Source: DASTFP01 sp963744345
Lineage (GTDB): Bacteria; Verrucomicrobiota; Verrucomicrobiia; Chthoniobacterales; Terrimicrobiaceae
Direction of reading: 5' to 3'
NCBI GenBank assembly: GCA_963744345.1
Contig: CAVUTD010000019.1
Location: 186,001 to 250,000, forward strand
Length of the DNA stretch: 64,000 nt
Part shown: in pieces, positions 53,555 through 63,548 of the stretch
How positions within the stretch are numbered: the first letter of the stretch is position 1
Layout of the letters: every line of letters starts with the position of its first letter
Program-made: the position numbers and the translations under genes
The notes under the pieces: generated by a model
The model's database searches: none
Told to the model about the DNA's origin: nothing
Seen by the model: only the letters and a program-made list of their open reading frames with translations

Positions 53555-54256
53555 ATGCAGAAACATCGCAGCAAACGTTATCGGGCTGCCGCCGCGAAGG
53601 TGGATGGCAAACGCAGGTATCCGCTCGCGGAAGCGATCAGGACGTTAAAATCTCTCGAGGCGGCAAAATTCGATCAGACCGTTACTTTGTCCTTCAAATT
53701 AGGCGTGGATCCCAAGCAGAGCGATCAAATGGTACGTGGCACCTGTGCACTTCCGCATGGTAGCGGCAAGGCAGTTCGTGTCCTTGTTTTCGCTACCGGG
53801 CCTGCCGCCGAGGCAGCCAGGGAAGCAGGAGCCGAATTTGTCGGCTATGAAGATTTAATCAAAAAGGTGACTGCAGGGTTTTCGGATTTCGATGTGGCCG
53901 TAGCCACGCCGGCCGCGATGGCCGAAGTGAAAAAGCTGGGTAAATTGCTTGGTCCGCGTGGTCTGATGCCGAATCCCAAGACCGGGACAGTGACCGAGGA
54001 CACTGCCAAAGCGGTCAAGGAAGTCAAGGCCGGGCGGGTGGAGTTCAAGCTGGATAAGAACGCGAATATCGCGGTGCCTGTGGGGAAGTATTCATTTACT
54101 GAGGATGCCTTGGTCCAGAATGGCAGCGCGGTCATCGAAGCGGTCGTTAAGGCCAGGCCTGCGACGGCGAAGGGCTCATTTGTCGAAAACATCACCCTCG
54201 CTGCTACCATGAGCCCCGGGGTTAGCGTTGATCCAGCCCCTTTTCTGAAGAACTAA
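53555..54256 (+). CDS. rplA: 50S ribosomal protein L1
   Basis: 233 residues from the ATG at 53555 (MQKHRSKRYRAAAAKVDGKR), preceded by GCAGGAAC as ribosome-binding site; a TTG 15 bp upstream is less likely. YPLAEAIRTLKSLEAAKFDQ, VRGTCALPHGSGKAVRVLVF, LLGPRGLMPNPKTGTVTED and AGRVEFKLDKNANIAVPVGK are conserved. Binds the 23S L1 stalk and represses its own mRNA in many bacteria; the leader hairpin upstream fits that. 13 bp before rplJ. Confidence 0.98.
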   Translation: MQKHRSKRYRAAAAKVDGKRRYPLAEAIRTLKSLEAAKFDQTVTLSFKLGVDPKQSDQMVRGTCALPHGSGKAVRVLVFATGPAAEAAREAGAEFVGYEDLIKKVTAGFSDFDVAVATPAAMAEVKKLGKLLGPRGLMPNPKTGTVTEDTAKAVKEVKAGRVEFKLDKNANIAVPVGKYSFTEDALVQNGSAVIEAVVKARPATAKGSFVENITLAATMSPGVSVDPAPFLKN

Positions 54257-54269
54257 GATCCCTTCTATC

Positions 54270-54782
54270 ATGAGACCTGAAAAAGCCACGATTGTCGCCG
54301 ATATTCAGACCAAGCTTAAGAATTCACCCTTTCTCCTCATTGCCGACTATGCCGGTATGCAAGTTAAGCATTTCGAGGAACTGCGCGTGCGCCTCGCGCG
54401 CGTGGACGCAACCATACACGTCATTAAGAATACGTTCATCAAACGCGCGATAAGCGCTCTCGGCTTGCCGGAGTTAAACGGCGCTCTCACGGGCCAAACT
54501 GCTATGGTCACAGGCGAGAATGACGTTTGTGCGGCGGCGAAAGTCCTCAAAACCTTCGTGGCGGAATTCGAACGGCCGCCAGTCAAGGCGGGCATTCTTG
54601 ACGACACCATCCTCAGTGCCGTCCAGATCGATGTCCTGGCCGATCTTCCTACCAGGGATGTTCTCCAAGCCAGGCTCCTGGGACTCTTGTTGGCGCCAGC
54701 CACCAAGCTTGTCCGTGTGCTCAACGAGCCGGCTTCCGGCCTGGCCCGTGTTCTGAAGGCCAAAGCGGAAGCGACAGGCTAA
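54270..54782 (+). CDS. rplJ: 50S ribosomal protein L10
   Basis: 170 residues. MRPEKATIVADIQTKLKNSP at the start, LLIADYAGMQVKHFEELRVR, IHVIKNTFIKRAIS and ARLLGLLLAPATKLVRVLNE. Forms the base of the L7/L12 stalk. Only 13 bp separate it from rplA, so no room for a separate L10 leader. Confidence 0.97.
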   Translation: MRPEKATIVADIQTKLKNSPFLLIADYAGMQVKHFEELRVRLARVDATIHVIKNTFIKRAISALGLPELNGALTGQTAMVTGENDVCAAAKVLKTFVAEFERPPVKAGILDDTILSAVQIDVLADLPTRDVLQARLLGLLLAPATKLVRVLNEPASGLARVLKAKAEATG

Positions 54783-54961
54783 TTGCAAACCACAAACTGG
54801 CGAAAAAAGCGTCCGCCTTTTCCTCTCCCAAGCGAATTTCCCTCGGCGTTCGAAGCCGCGCCGCGGGCAGCAAATAAAAGATGGTTCCTTGTCGGGCTGG
54901 CGGCTGTCGGCCTCAAATGCCCTGAGGCTTCGGGGTGCGACAATACCGAACATAGAAAATC
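54783..54961. other. rplJ-rplL spacer with a small hairpin
   Basis: 179 bp, long for this operon. GCCTCA (54910-54915) and TGAGGC (54923-54928) form a 6-bp stem with a 7-nt loop, about 35 nt before rplL. It may adjust rplL translation (L7/L12 is needed in four or more copies), but this is speculation. Confidence 0.35.
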
Positions 54962-55348
54962 ATGGCAGATACACAAAACCTGGTCGATCAGCTCAGCGCG
55001 CTCACTGTTCTTGAGATTGCTGATCTGGTGAAACAACTTGAAGAAAAGTGGGGGGTGAGCGCCGCTGCGCCCATCGCGGTCGCCGCAGCGGGAGCTCCTG
55101 CCGCAGGCGCGGCCGCGCCCCCTGTCGAAGAAAAGACCGCCTTCGACGTCGTTCTCAAGGAAGCTGGTCCCAACAGGATAGCAGTCATCAAGGAGGTGCG
55201 CGCAGCGGTGGCCGGTCTCGGCCTGGCCGAGGCCAAAGCGCTCGTGGAAAGCGCTCCCAAAGCCCTGAAAGAAGCTATCACCAAGGAAGAGGCTGAAGAA
55301 ATCAAAAAGAAAATCGAAGCCGTCGGCGCCAAGGTCGAGATCAAATAG
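54962..55348 (+). CDS. rplL: 50S ribosomal protein L7/L12
   Basis: 128 residues. N-terminal dimerisation domain (LVDQLSALTVLEIADLVKQL EEKWGV region), an Ala/Pro-rich hinge (AAAGAPAAGAAAPPVEEK), and the C-terminal factor-binding domain (KTAFDVVLKEAGPNRIAVIK, GLGLAEAKALVESAPKALKE). Recruits translation GTPases to the ribosome. Confidence 0.97.
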   Translation: MADTQNLVDQLSALTVLEIADLVKQLEEKWGVSAAAPIAVAAAGAPAAGAAAPPVEEKTAFDVVLKEAGPNRIAVIKEVRAAVAGLGLAEAKALVESAPKALKEAITKEEAEEIKKKIEAVGAKVEIK

Positions 55349-55612
55349 GCTTCTTTTCCCGCTGTCGGAGACGCACGGCTAAAAATTTCTGCGATTTTGG
55401 CTTGCGTCCCTGGCATCAGGGTTCAGTATTGATAATTCCGCCGATTCACGTCTCAGCCATCTGCACCGTCCGGAAAAACGCTCATTATTTCCGTCCCTGT
55501 TCGAGCCGAAGAAATGGTTTTCCGGTTCGCAGGGCATCGCTTTGCCCTTGTCACTTTTAGCAGCCGGTGCCGCGCATAGAACGGCACCACATCTTCACTC
55601 CATTTCATAGCC
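55349..55612. other. rplL-rpoB intergenic region
   Basis: 264 bp without a gene. In many bacteria this spacer holds an attenuator or an RNase processing site that sets the r-protein to polymerase ratio. I see no perfect stem with a T-run, so a specific element cannot be named. Confidence 0.35.
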
Positions 55613-58600
55613 ATGTCTGAACGCATTCACTTCGGGAAGCTTAGGGAAGCGATCGAACCGCCGAATCTTATCGAACTTCAGATTAACTCGTACAACGAGT
55701 TCTTTCAGAAGGAGGTTGAACCGTCGCGTCGCAAGAATGTGGGACTGCAGGCGGTATTCCGGGAGTTTTTCCCGATCTTCGGCTTCGAGGAAAAGTCAAG
55801 TCTGGACTTTGTCAGTTATGAACTGGGCGAGCCGAAGATGTCGGCGATTGAGTGTCAGCGTGAGGGGCAAACGTACAGCGCTCCCTTGTACGTCACCTTT
55901 CGCTACAAGGACGAGAAGAGCACCAAGGAGGAAAAGGTCTACATGGGCGAGATTCCGCTGATGACTCCGCAAGGCACTTTTGTCATCAATGGGGCCGAGC
56001 GCGTGGTGGTCAGTCAGCTTCACCGTTCACCGGGAATTTGTTTCGAGACGAGCGTCCATCTTAACGGGAAGCTTTTGCACGGCTTTCGCATCATTCCCGA
56101 CAGGGGATCATGGATCGAAGTGCAATTCGACACGAGTGATTTGCTCTATGTTTATCTCGATCGTCGGAAGCGGCGCCGAAAATTTCTGGCGACCACGTTT
56201 TTGCGCGCGCTTGGCTACCCCTCCGACGAGGATATCATCAAGTTGTTCTACGAGGTTATCGAGCTCAATTTGAGTGAGAACCTTGATGAGGATGAGATCA
56301 GCACAAAGGTTCTCTTTGAAGATATCCGAGATGGCGAGATCACCGTCGCGCGGGCTTTCGAGCCGCTCAATGCGGCGACCATCCGGCAGCTTATGTCCCT
56401 CGGTCACCAGAGTGTGAGAGTGGTCGATATGAAGCAGGACGACACGATTATTAAGTCGCTCAAGAAGGACCCTGCGCACGACGAAGAGGAGGCTCTGAAG
56501 GATATCTATCGCAAGCTGCGCCCGGGTGATCCGCCGACGGTGCAGAATGCGCGAAGCATGCTTAAGAGGCTGTTCTTTGATCCAAAGCGCTACGACCTCG
56601 GACGTGTTGGCCGCCATAAGATCAATCAAAAACTTGGGCTCCAGATTAGCGAGGAGGAGCGGATCCTCGTAAAAGACGACTTTATCGCCGCCATGAAATA
56701 TCTGGTGGAACTCCGCAAGGGAGAGGGGATGACTGACGATATCGATCACCTGGGCAGCCGTCGCGTGCGTACTGTCGGGGAGCTCCTGGCTAATCAATGC
56801 CGGGTGGGACTCGCTCGCACCGAACGTCTCGTCCGCGAGCGGATGACCCTTTTTGATGCGGGCGTGGACCAGATTACTCCGCAGAAGCTTATCAATCCGA
56901 AATCGCTCAGTGCCGTCGTGCGTGACTTCTTCGGTCGTTCGCAATTGAGCCAGTTCATGGACCAGACCAACCCGCTTTCCGAACTCACGCATAAGCGACG
57001 CCTTTCGGCGCTGGGGCCAGGTGGCCTGAGTCGGGACCGGGCAGGCTTTGAAGTTCGGGACGTTCATCCCTCTCATTACGGGCGCATCTGTCCGATCGAA
57101 ACACCCGAAGGTCCGAACATCGGACTGATCAGCTCGCTAAGCACGTTTGCTCGGGTCAACGAATTCGGCTTTATCGAGACTCCCTATCGTAAGGTCATCA
57201 ACGGTCGGGTGACTGATGAAGTGGTTTATCTCAGCGGAGATCGGGACGAAACCTTTTACATTGCTCAAGCCAATGCTTCCGTAGATTCGCAAGGACGCTT
57301 TACCGAGGAGAAAGTTTCCACGCGATATCGTGGAGACTTTCTGGAGGTGGAGCCGGACAAGGTGCAGTATATGGACGTCTCGCCCAAGCAGTTGGTGTCG
57401 GTTGCTGCGGGTCTCATCCCTTTTCTCGAGCACGATGATGCCAACCGTGCGCTGATGGGCTCGAACATGCAACGCCAAGGCGTTCCACTCCTCGTCTCCG
57501 AAGCGCCCTTGGTGGGCACGGGCCTTGAAGCTCGGGTTGCCCAGGATTCGAAGGCAGTCGTTCTGGCGGAAGCGCCGGGCGTCGTCGCTTCGGTGACCGG
57601 CAGCCAGATCGTCGTTACGTCGGACGGTACACTGCCGGACAGCAAAAAGAAACTGAAGTCCGATGCCGCCAACGGCGTGTGGGTTTACGAATTGCGCAAG
57701 TTCATGCGCTCGAACGCGAGCACGTGCATTAACCAAAAGCCAATTGTCCGTCGGGGACAGCAGGTGGATAAGGGCCAAGTCATCGCTGATGGACCAAATA
57801 CCGAGAACGGCGAACTTGCTCTTGGCCGCAATGCCCTGGTCGCCTTTATGCCTTGGAATGGGTACAACTTCGAGGATGCCATTCTTATTTCCGAGCGGGT
57901 GGTCAAGGAAGACATCTACACGTCCATTCACATCGACGAATTCGAGATCGGCGCGCGAGACACCAAGCTCGGTCCTGAAGAAATCACTCGCGATATTCCC
58001 AACGTCAGCGAAGAGGCCCTGCAAAATCTAGGCCCTGATGGCGTGATTCGGATCGGAGCCGAGGTGAAGCCGGGAGATATTCTCGTGGGCAAGATCACTC
58101 CGAAGAGCGAGACGGAATTGGCGCCCGAAGAGCGTCTTCTGCGCGCTATCTTCGGTGAAAAGGCCGCTGACGTGAAGGACACCTCATTGACGGTGCCTTC
58201 CGGCACCTACGGTATCGTCATGGACGTCAAAGTGTCCTCCAAGAAAGAGATCACTCGCAACAAGATGACGCCGACTGAATCAAAGCGTCAGCAAAAGATG
58301 ATCATGGAGGACTACAAGCGGCGCAAAGACGAATTGCACGAGCAACTCACTGCAGCGCTTTCGAATATCCTGCTCAACGAGAAAATTCCGCTCGACGTCG
58401 TCAATGCACAGACGGGCGAGATTATTATTCCGGCAAATCGCAAGATCACCAAGCAGCTTCTTCGGAAGTTGGCCGCGGTTTACGATCACATCGAGATCGA
58501 CCCGAGTCCCATTCGGAACAAGATCCGCGAGATCATCGGCCAATACGAGCACCGCTTTGAAGACCTGGATCGCGAAAAGGATGAAAATCTCGGCCGGATC

Positions 58601-59407
58601 GAGAGCGGGGATGACGTTGATCCCGGAATCATCAAGCAGGTGAAAGTTTATGTCGCCAGTAAGCGAAAGCTGTCCGTCGGCGACAAAATGGCTGGACGGC
58701 ATGGCAACAAGGGAGTGGTTGCCAAGATTGTTCCCGAGGAAGACATGCCCTTCTTGCCGGATGGGACGCCGGTGGACATTGTGCTTAACCCTCTGGGCGT
58801 GCCCAGCCGGATGAACGTCGGCCAGGTACTGGAAACTCATCTGGGCGTCGCCGCCAAAGCTCTGGGCTTCAAGGTCGCAACTCCAGTCTTCGATGGCATT
58901 CCCGAGGAAAAGATCAGAGAATACCTTCGCGAAGCCGGAACCAAGCAGAACTTTACTTGGGTCACGGAGACGGGCAAATCGACAGTTTATGATGGCCGGA
59001 CGGGAGAACCCTTCGATCAACAGGTTGTCGTCGGTTACATCTACATGCTCAAGTTGGGCCACTTGGTTGCAGACAAGATCCACGCGCGCGCTGTGGGTCC
59101 CTACAGTTTGGTCACTCAACAGCCGTTGGGAGGCAAGGCTCAGTACGGCGGTCAGCGATTTGGCGAGATGGAAGTCTGGGCGCTGGAAGCTTACGGTGCT
59201 GCCTACACGTTACAGGAACTGTTGACCGTCAAGTCGGACGATGTTCAGGGGCGTACGCGAATTTACGAATCCATCGTCAAGGGAGACAATTCTCTCGAGG
59301 CAGGCACGCCCGAATCGTTTAACGTTCTCATCAAGGAAATGAAGGGCCTCGGCCTCGATGTGCGAGTCGGCGGAAAGGAACCCGTCTTTAGTGGCGCAGC
59401 AGCGTAA
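55613..59407 (+). CDS. rpoB: DNA-directed RNA polymerase subunit beta
   Basis: 1264 residues, intact. The rifampicin region reads FFGRSQLSQFMDQTNPLSEL then THKRRLSALGPGGLSRDRAG, with the Asp, His and Ser positions linked to sensitivity unchanged. Other blocks: GRICPIETPEGPNIGLISSL, NALVAFMPWNGYNFEDAILI, KRKLSVGDKMAGRHGNKGVV and the C-terminal QQPLGGKAQYGGQRFGEMEV. Catalytic core of transcription. 38 bp before rpoC. Confidence 0.99.
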   Translation: MSERIHFGKLREAIEPPNLIELQINSYNEFFQKEVEPSRRKNVGLQAVFREFFPIFGFEEKSSLDFVSYELGEPKMSAIECQREGQTYSAPLYVTFRYKDEKSTKEEKVYMGEIPLMTPQGTFVINGAERVVVSQLHRSPGICFETSVHLNGKLLHGFRIIPDRGSWIEVQFDTSDLLYVYLDRRKRRRKFLATTFLRALGYPSDEDIIKLFYEVIELNLSENLDEDEISTKVLFEDIRDGEITVARAFEPLNAATIRQLMSLGHQSVRVVDMKQDDTIIKSLKKDPAHDEEEALKDIYRKLRPGDPPTVQNARSMLKRLFFDPKRYDLGRVGRHKINQKLGLQISEEERILVKDDFIAAMKYLVELRKGEGMTDDIDHLGSRRVRTVGELLANQCRVGLARTERLVRERMTLFDAGVDQITPQKLINPKSLSAVVRDFFGRSQLSQFMDQTNPLSELTHKRRLSALGPGGLSRDRAGFEVRDVHPSHYGRICPIETPEGPNIGLISSLSTFARVNEFGFIETPYRKVINGRVTDEVVYLSGDRDETFYIAQANASVDSQGRFTEEKVSTRYRGDFLEVEPDKVQYMDVSPKQLVSVAAGLIPFLEHDDANRALMGSNMQRQGVPLLVSEAPLVGTGLEARVAQDSKAVVLAEAPGVVASVTGSQIVVTSDGTLPDSKKKLKSDAANGVWVYELRKFMRSNASTCINQKPIVRRGQQVDKGQVIADGPNTENGELALGRNALVAFMPWNGYNFEDAILISERVVKEDIYTSIHIDEFEIGARDTKLGPEEITRDIPNVSEEALQNLGPDGVIRIGAEVKPGDILVGKITPKSETELAPEERLLRAIFGEKAADVKDTSLTVPSGTYGIVMDVKVSSKKEITRNKMTPTESKRQQKMIMEDYKRRKDELHEQLTAALSNILLNEKIPLDVVNAQTGEIIIPANRKITKQLLRKLAAVYDHIEIDPSPIRNKIREIIGQYEHRFEDLDREKDENLGRIESGDDVDPGIIKQVKVYVASKRKLSVGDKMAGRHGNKGVVAKIVPEEDMPFLPDGTPVDIVLNPLGVPSRMNVGQVLETHLGVAAKALGFKVATPVFDGIPEEKIREYLREAGTKQNFTWVTETGKSTVYDGRTGEPFDQQVVVGYIYMLKLGHLVADKIHARAVGPYSLVTQQPLGGKAQYGGQRFGEMEVWALEAYGAAYTLQELLTVKSDDVQGRTRIYESIVKGDNSLEAGTPESFNVLIKEMKGLGLDVRVGGKEPVFSGAAA

Positions 59408-59445
59408 AGGATCCGAGAAAGAGCAACTAGCATCAGAAACTTTTC

Positions 59446-62400
59446 ATGAAAGAAGTTAACATCGGCGAAATCTTCGGAGAGCAACGCGCTGTCGGCTTTG
59501 ACGAGGTGGCTATCACCGTGGCGGCTCCTGACAGCATACGGAGTTGGAGCAAGGGCGAAGTAAAAAACCCCGAGACGATCAACTACAGGACGTTCAAGCC
59601 GGAAAAAGGAGGCCTCTTCTGCGAACGCATCTTCGGGCCGACACGTGACTGGGAGTGCTCCTGCGGTAAGTATAAGCGCATCAAGCACAAAGGCGTGGTT
59701 TGCGATCGTTGCGGCGTCGAGGTGACGCTGAGCCGCGTCCGCCGCGAGCGGATGGGCCATATCGATCTTGCGGTGCCGGTCTCCCACATCTGGTTCTATA
59801 AGTGCATGCCCTCGCGTATCGGCCTGATGCTCGATATGACGAGCAGACAGCTTGAGCGGGTTATCTATTATGAGGACTACATAGTTATCGATCCTGGAAA
59901 TACCCCGCTGCAAAGGTGCCAACTCCTGACGGAGGCCGAGTTTCGGGAGGCGGAGGACCAATACGGAGACGTGTTCGTCGCCGGCATGGGTGCCGAAGCA
60001 ATACAAAAACTGCTCGAACAGACGGACCTGCAGAATCTTAACGATGAAATCGAGCAGCAGATGGGGGCAACGCGAAGCAAGCAGCTTCGCAAGAAGCTCG
60101 CCAAGCGGTTGAAACTCGTGCAGGGCTTCATGAATTCGAAGACTCGTCCGGAATGGATGATTCTCAATGTTCTGCCCGTCATTCCGCCAGACCTGCGCCC
60201 GCTTGTGCCGCTTGAAGGAGGTCGCTTTGCCACCTCGGATCTCAACGACCTTTACCGCCGCGTCATCAACCGCAACAATCGACTGAAGACCCTGTTGCAG
60301 CTGAAAACTCCGGAGGTGATCATCCGCAACGAAAAGCGCATGCTCCAGGAGGCCGTCGATGCGCTCTTTGACAATGGGCGTCACGGCCGCGCCGTCACAG
60401 GTGCCGCCAACCGACCTTTGAAATCGTTGAGTGACATGCTCAAGGGCAAGGGCGGACGGTTCCGTCAGAATCTTTTGGGCAAACGGGTGGACTATTCCGG
60501 GCGTTCGGTCATCGTGATTGGCCCCGAACTTAAGCTGCACCAATGCGGTCTGCCGAAGAAGATGGCGCTGGTTCTTTTTGAGCCGTTTATCATACGTCGC
60601 CTCAAGGAGCAGGGTCACGTCCACACCGTGCGCAGCGCGAAAAAGCTCATCGAGCGTCAAACTCCCGAGGTTTGGGACATCCTGGACGAAGTTACCAAGG
60701 GTCACGCCGTCCTTTTGAATCGCGCTCCCACCTTGCATCGTCTGTCCATCCAAGCGTTCGAACCGCAGTTAATTGAAGGTGAGGCTATTCGCATTCATCC
60801 TTTGGTTTGCACGGCTTACAACGCCGACTTCGATGGCGATCAGATGGCAGTTCATGTGCCACTCTCGGTGGAGGCTCAACTGGAGGCTCGCATGCTGATG
60901 TTGGCGCCTAACAACATCTTCTCACCCTCGAGCGGGAAACCCATTACAACGCCTTCACAGGATATTCCCCTGGGCTGCTATTATCTCACGCAGAATACCC
61001 GTGCCGATAAGGGCGACCAACGGTTGCCGCTGTTCTCCACCGCTTCGGAGGTCGAACTAGCGATTTCCGAGAATGCGCTGACGACCCATAGTCGGATCCG
61101 CTTCAAGAACCCTGATCTCGGCCTGAACACCATCTACGGTAGCAAGGAGGCGAAGGTCCTCGAAACCACCGCGGGAAGGGTGATTTTCAATGAGATCTGG
61201 CCCCACGAACTCGGCTTTTACAACAAGGTGTGCGGCAAGAAGCAGCTCTCCGACGTTATCTGGCGGTGCTACAAGGCTGTGGGGCAGCAGCGTACTGTCG
61301 AAACTCTTGATCGTCTCAAGGAGTTGGGTTTTCGCTCCGCGACCAAGGCTGGCATTTCCATTGGTATCACGGACATGATCATTCCGAGGGAGAAATCCAC
61401 GCAGTTGGAGAGAGCTTACCGGGAAATCTCTGAGGTGGAGAAGCAATATCGTCGCGGTATCATCACCGACGGAGAGCGCAAGAACAAGGTGCAGGATATC
61501 TGGACCCATACCGGAGAAGAGCTTGCCAACGCCCTGTTTCGCACTCTTGAGTACAATGACGGCCGCAAAGACATGAACCCAGTGTTCATGATGGTTGACT
61601 CCGGGGCGCGCGGCAACCGCACACAGGTTAAACAGCTCGCCGGAATGCGCGGCCTCATGGCCAAGCCTTCGGGCGAGATTATCGAGCGACCAATCATCTC
61701 GAATTTCCGCGAAGGTCTTTCCGTGCTCGAGTATTTCATCTCAACCCACGGCGCGCGCAAGGGCCTGGCGGACACGGCTCTTAAGACCGCTGACTCCGGC
61801 TATCTCACGCGCAAGCTGGTGGATGCCTCGCAGGATGTAATCATCACGGAGGATGATTGTACCACGATCAATGGCATCGTGGTGCGTCCGATCTATGAAG
61901 GCGATGAGGAGGTCGTGAGCCTTTCAACGCGAATCATTGGGCGGACAAGTTGCGAAACCGTTAAAGATCCCGTCACCGGCAATGCTGTCGTCAAGGCCGG
62001 GCAGATCGTTGACGAAGAAATCGCCGCGGCACTCGAGAAGATTGGCCTCGAGCAGCTCAAGATCCGATCCGCGCTCACCTGTGAGTCCAAACGCGGGATT
62101 TGTGCCAAGTGCTACGGACGCAACTTGGCAACCGGCCTCCCGGTGAAGCTCGGAGAAGCGGTCGGAATCATCGCGGCCCAGTCGATCGGTGAGCCGGGAA
62201 CCCAGCTCACGATGCGCACTTTCCACGTCGGAGGCACCGCCAGTCAGACTTTCAAGCAACCCATCATCAAAGCGAAAAACGACGGGTTCGTTCGCTTTAA
62301 TGATCTGAAGGTCGTCCAGAGTACCGAAAGCAACTTCGTTGTCCTCAACAAGAACGGCACGGTGAGCGTTCACGCGAAGGACGGACGCGAACTGGAAAGC

Positions 62401-63546
62401 TATAATATCGTTATCGGGTCGGTGATTGCGGCCGCCGATGGCGCTTCCGTCAAGAAGGGGGAAACCTTTATCCAATGGGACCCCTACAACGTGCCGATCA
62501 TCACTGAGAAAGCGGGCAAGGTCGAATTTCGGGACATGATTCAGGGCGTCACCATCCGCAAGGAGGTTGACGAAGCCACCGGCGTCATGGGTACTGTTGT
62601 CATCGAACACAAGGAAGACCTCCATCCCCAGATTGTGCTTGCCGGAGACCACAAAGAGATCTTCGCGAGCTATTCAATCCCCGCCGGCGCTCACATCGAG
62701 GTGAAAGAGGGTCAGAAAGTGCTCGCCGGCACACGCCTGGCGCGTACTCCACGCAAGATCGCGAAGACGAAGGACATCACAGGCGGTTTGCCACGGGTGG
62801 CCGAGCTTTTCGAAGCCCGACGACCCAAAGACGCCGCCGAGATCGCGAAGATTGACGGTATTGTCGACATTGGCGGCACCGTACGAGCCAAACGCCGTTT
62901 GATCGTCACCGATGCCGACACTGGCGCTGAGGAGGAACACCTCATTCCGCTCTCCAAGCACATCATTGTCTTCAAGGGCGATTTCGTGAAGAAGGGTCAG
63001 CAACTTACCGAAGGTCCGGTCGTGCCGCACGAAGTGCTCGACGTCTGCGGACCTCAGGAGCTTCAGGAACATCTGCTCAATGAAGTGCAGGAGGTCTATC
63101 GGCTGCAAGGCGTCGAAATCAATGACAAACACATTGAGATCATCGTGCGCCAGATGCTCCGCAAGGTGAAAATCACCGATCCAGGAGACACTGATCTTCT
63201 GTGGGGCGACCAGGTGGACCGGCTCGAGTTCAACGCGGAAAACGAGCGCGTTATCGACAAGGGTGGCAAGCCCGCTGACGCCAGTCCGGTTTTGCTCGGC
63301 ATAACCAAGGCATCGCTCGAAACGGACAGCTTTATCTCGGCGGCGTCATTTCAGGATACAACACGCGTGCTCACCGAGGCCGCAACTCTAGGCAAGGTAG
63401 ATAGGTTGCGGGGCTTCAAGGAAAACGTGATCATGGGTCACCTCATTCCGGCAGGTACCGGCTTCAAGAGAAATCGTGAAATCGAGATCGCCCACATCGG
63501 TGATTCCTTGCAGGCAGAAGCTGAACCGCACAAAGCTGCAAGCTGA
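59446..63546 (+). CDS. rpoC: DNA-directed RNA polymerase subunit beta'
   Basis: 1366 residues, intact. Zinc site 1: CSCGKYKRIKHKGVVCDRCG; catalytic Mg site YNADFDGDQMAVHVPLS; zinc site 2: CESKRGICAKCYGRNLATG; bridge helix and trigger loop regions PVKLGEAVGIIAAQSIGEPG and TQLTMRTFHVGGTAS. Starts ATG with KEVNIGEIFGEQRAVGFDEV. A long minus-strand open frame opposite its 5' part is a shadow. Two bases separate its stop from rpsB. Confidence 0.99.
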   Translation: MKEVNIGEIFGEQRAVGFDEVAITVAAPDSIRSWSKGEVKNPETINYRTFKPEKGGLFCERIFGPTRDWECSCGKYKRIKHKGVVCDRCGVEVTLSRVRRERMGHIDLAVPVSHIWFYKCMPSRIGLMLDMTSRQLERVIYYEDYIVIDPGNTPLQRCQLLTEAEFREAEDQYGDVFVAGMGAEAIQKLLEQTDLQNLNDEIEQQMGATRSKQLRKKLAKRLKLVQGFMNSKTRPEWMILNVLPVIPPDLRPLVPLEGGRFATSDLNDLYRRVINRNNRLKTLLQLKTPEVIIRNEKRMLQEAVDALFDNGRHGRAVTGAANRPLKSLSDMLKGKGGRFRQNLLGKRVDYSGRSVIVIGPELKLHQCGLPKKMALVLFEPFIIRRLKEQGHVHTVRSAKKLIERQTPEVWDILDEVTKGHAVLLNRAPTLHRLSIQAFEPQLIEGEAIRIHPLVCTAYNADFDGDQMAVHVPLSVEAQLEARMLMLAPNNIFSPSSGKPITTPSQDIPLGCYYLTQNTRADKGDQRLPLFSTASEVELAISENALTTHSRIRFKNPDLGLNTIYGSKEAKVLETTAGRVIFNEIWPHELGFYNKVCGKKQLSDVIWRCYKAVGQQRTVETLDRLKELGFRSATKAGISIGITDMIIPREKSTQLERAYREISEVEKQYRRGIITDGERKNKVQDIWTHTGEELANALFRTLEYNDGRKDMNPVFMMVDSGARGNRTQVKQLAGMRGLMAKPSGEIIERPIISNFREGLSVLEYFISTHGARKGLADTALKTADSGYLTRKLVDASQDVIITEDDCTTINGIVVRPIYEGDEEVVSLSTRIIGRTSCETVKDPVTGNAVVKAGQIVDEEIAAALEKIGLEQLKIRSALTCESKRGICAKCYGRNLATGLPVKLGEAVGIIAAQSIGEPGTQLTMRTFHVGGTASQTFKQPIIKAKNDGFVRFNDLKVVQSTESNFVVLNKNGTVSVHAKDGRELESYNIVIGSVIAAADGASVKKGETFIQWDPYNVPIITEKAGKVEFRDMIQGVTIRKEVDEATGVMGTVVIEHKEDLHPQIVLAGDHKEIFASYSIPAGAHIEVKEGQKVLAGTRLARTPRKIAKTKDITGGLPRVAELFEARRPKDAAEIAKIDGIVDIGGTVRAKRRLIVTDADTGAEEEHLIPLSKHIIVFKGDFVKKGQQLTEGPVVPHEVLDVCGPQELQEHLLNEVQEVYRLQGVEINDKHIEIIVRQMLRKVKITDPGDTDLLWGDQVDRLEFNAENERVIDKGGKPADASPVLLGITKASLETDSFISAASFQDTTRVLTEAATLGKVDRLRGFKENVIMGHLIPAGTGFKRNREIEIAHIGDSLQAEAEPHKAAS

Positions 63547-63548
63547 TT

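Noticed and set aside
59263..60753. 496-residue minus-strand open frame
   Set aside because: Antisense to the rpoB end and rpoC start; no domain, and both sense genes are certain.
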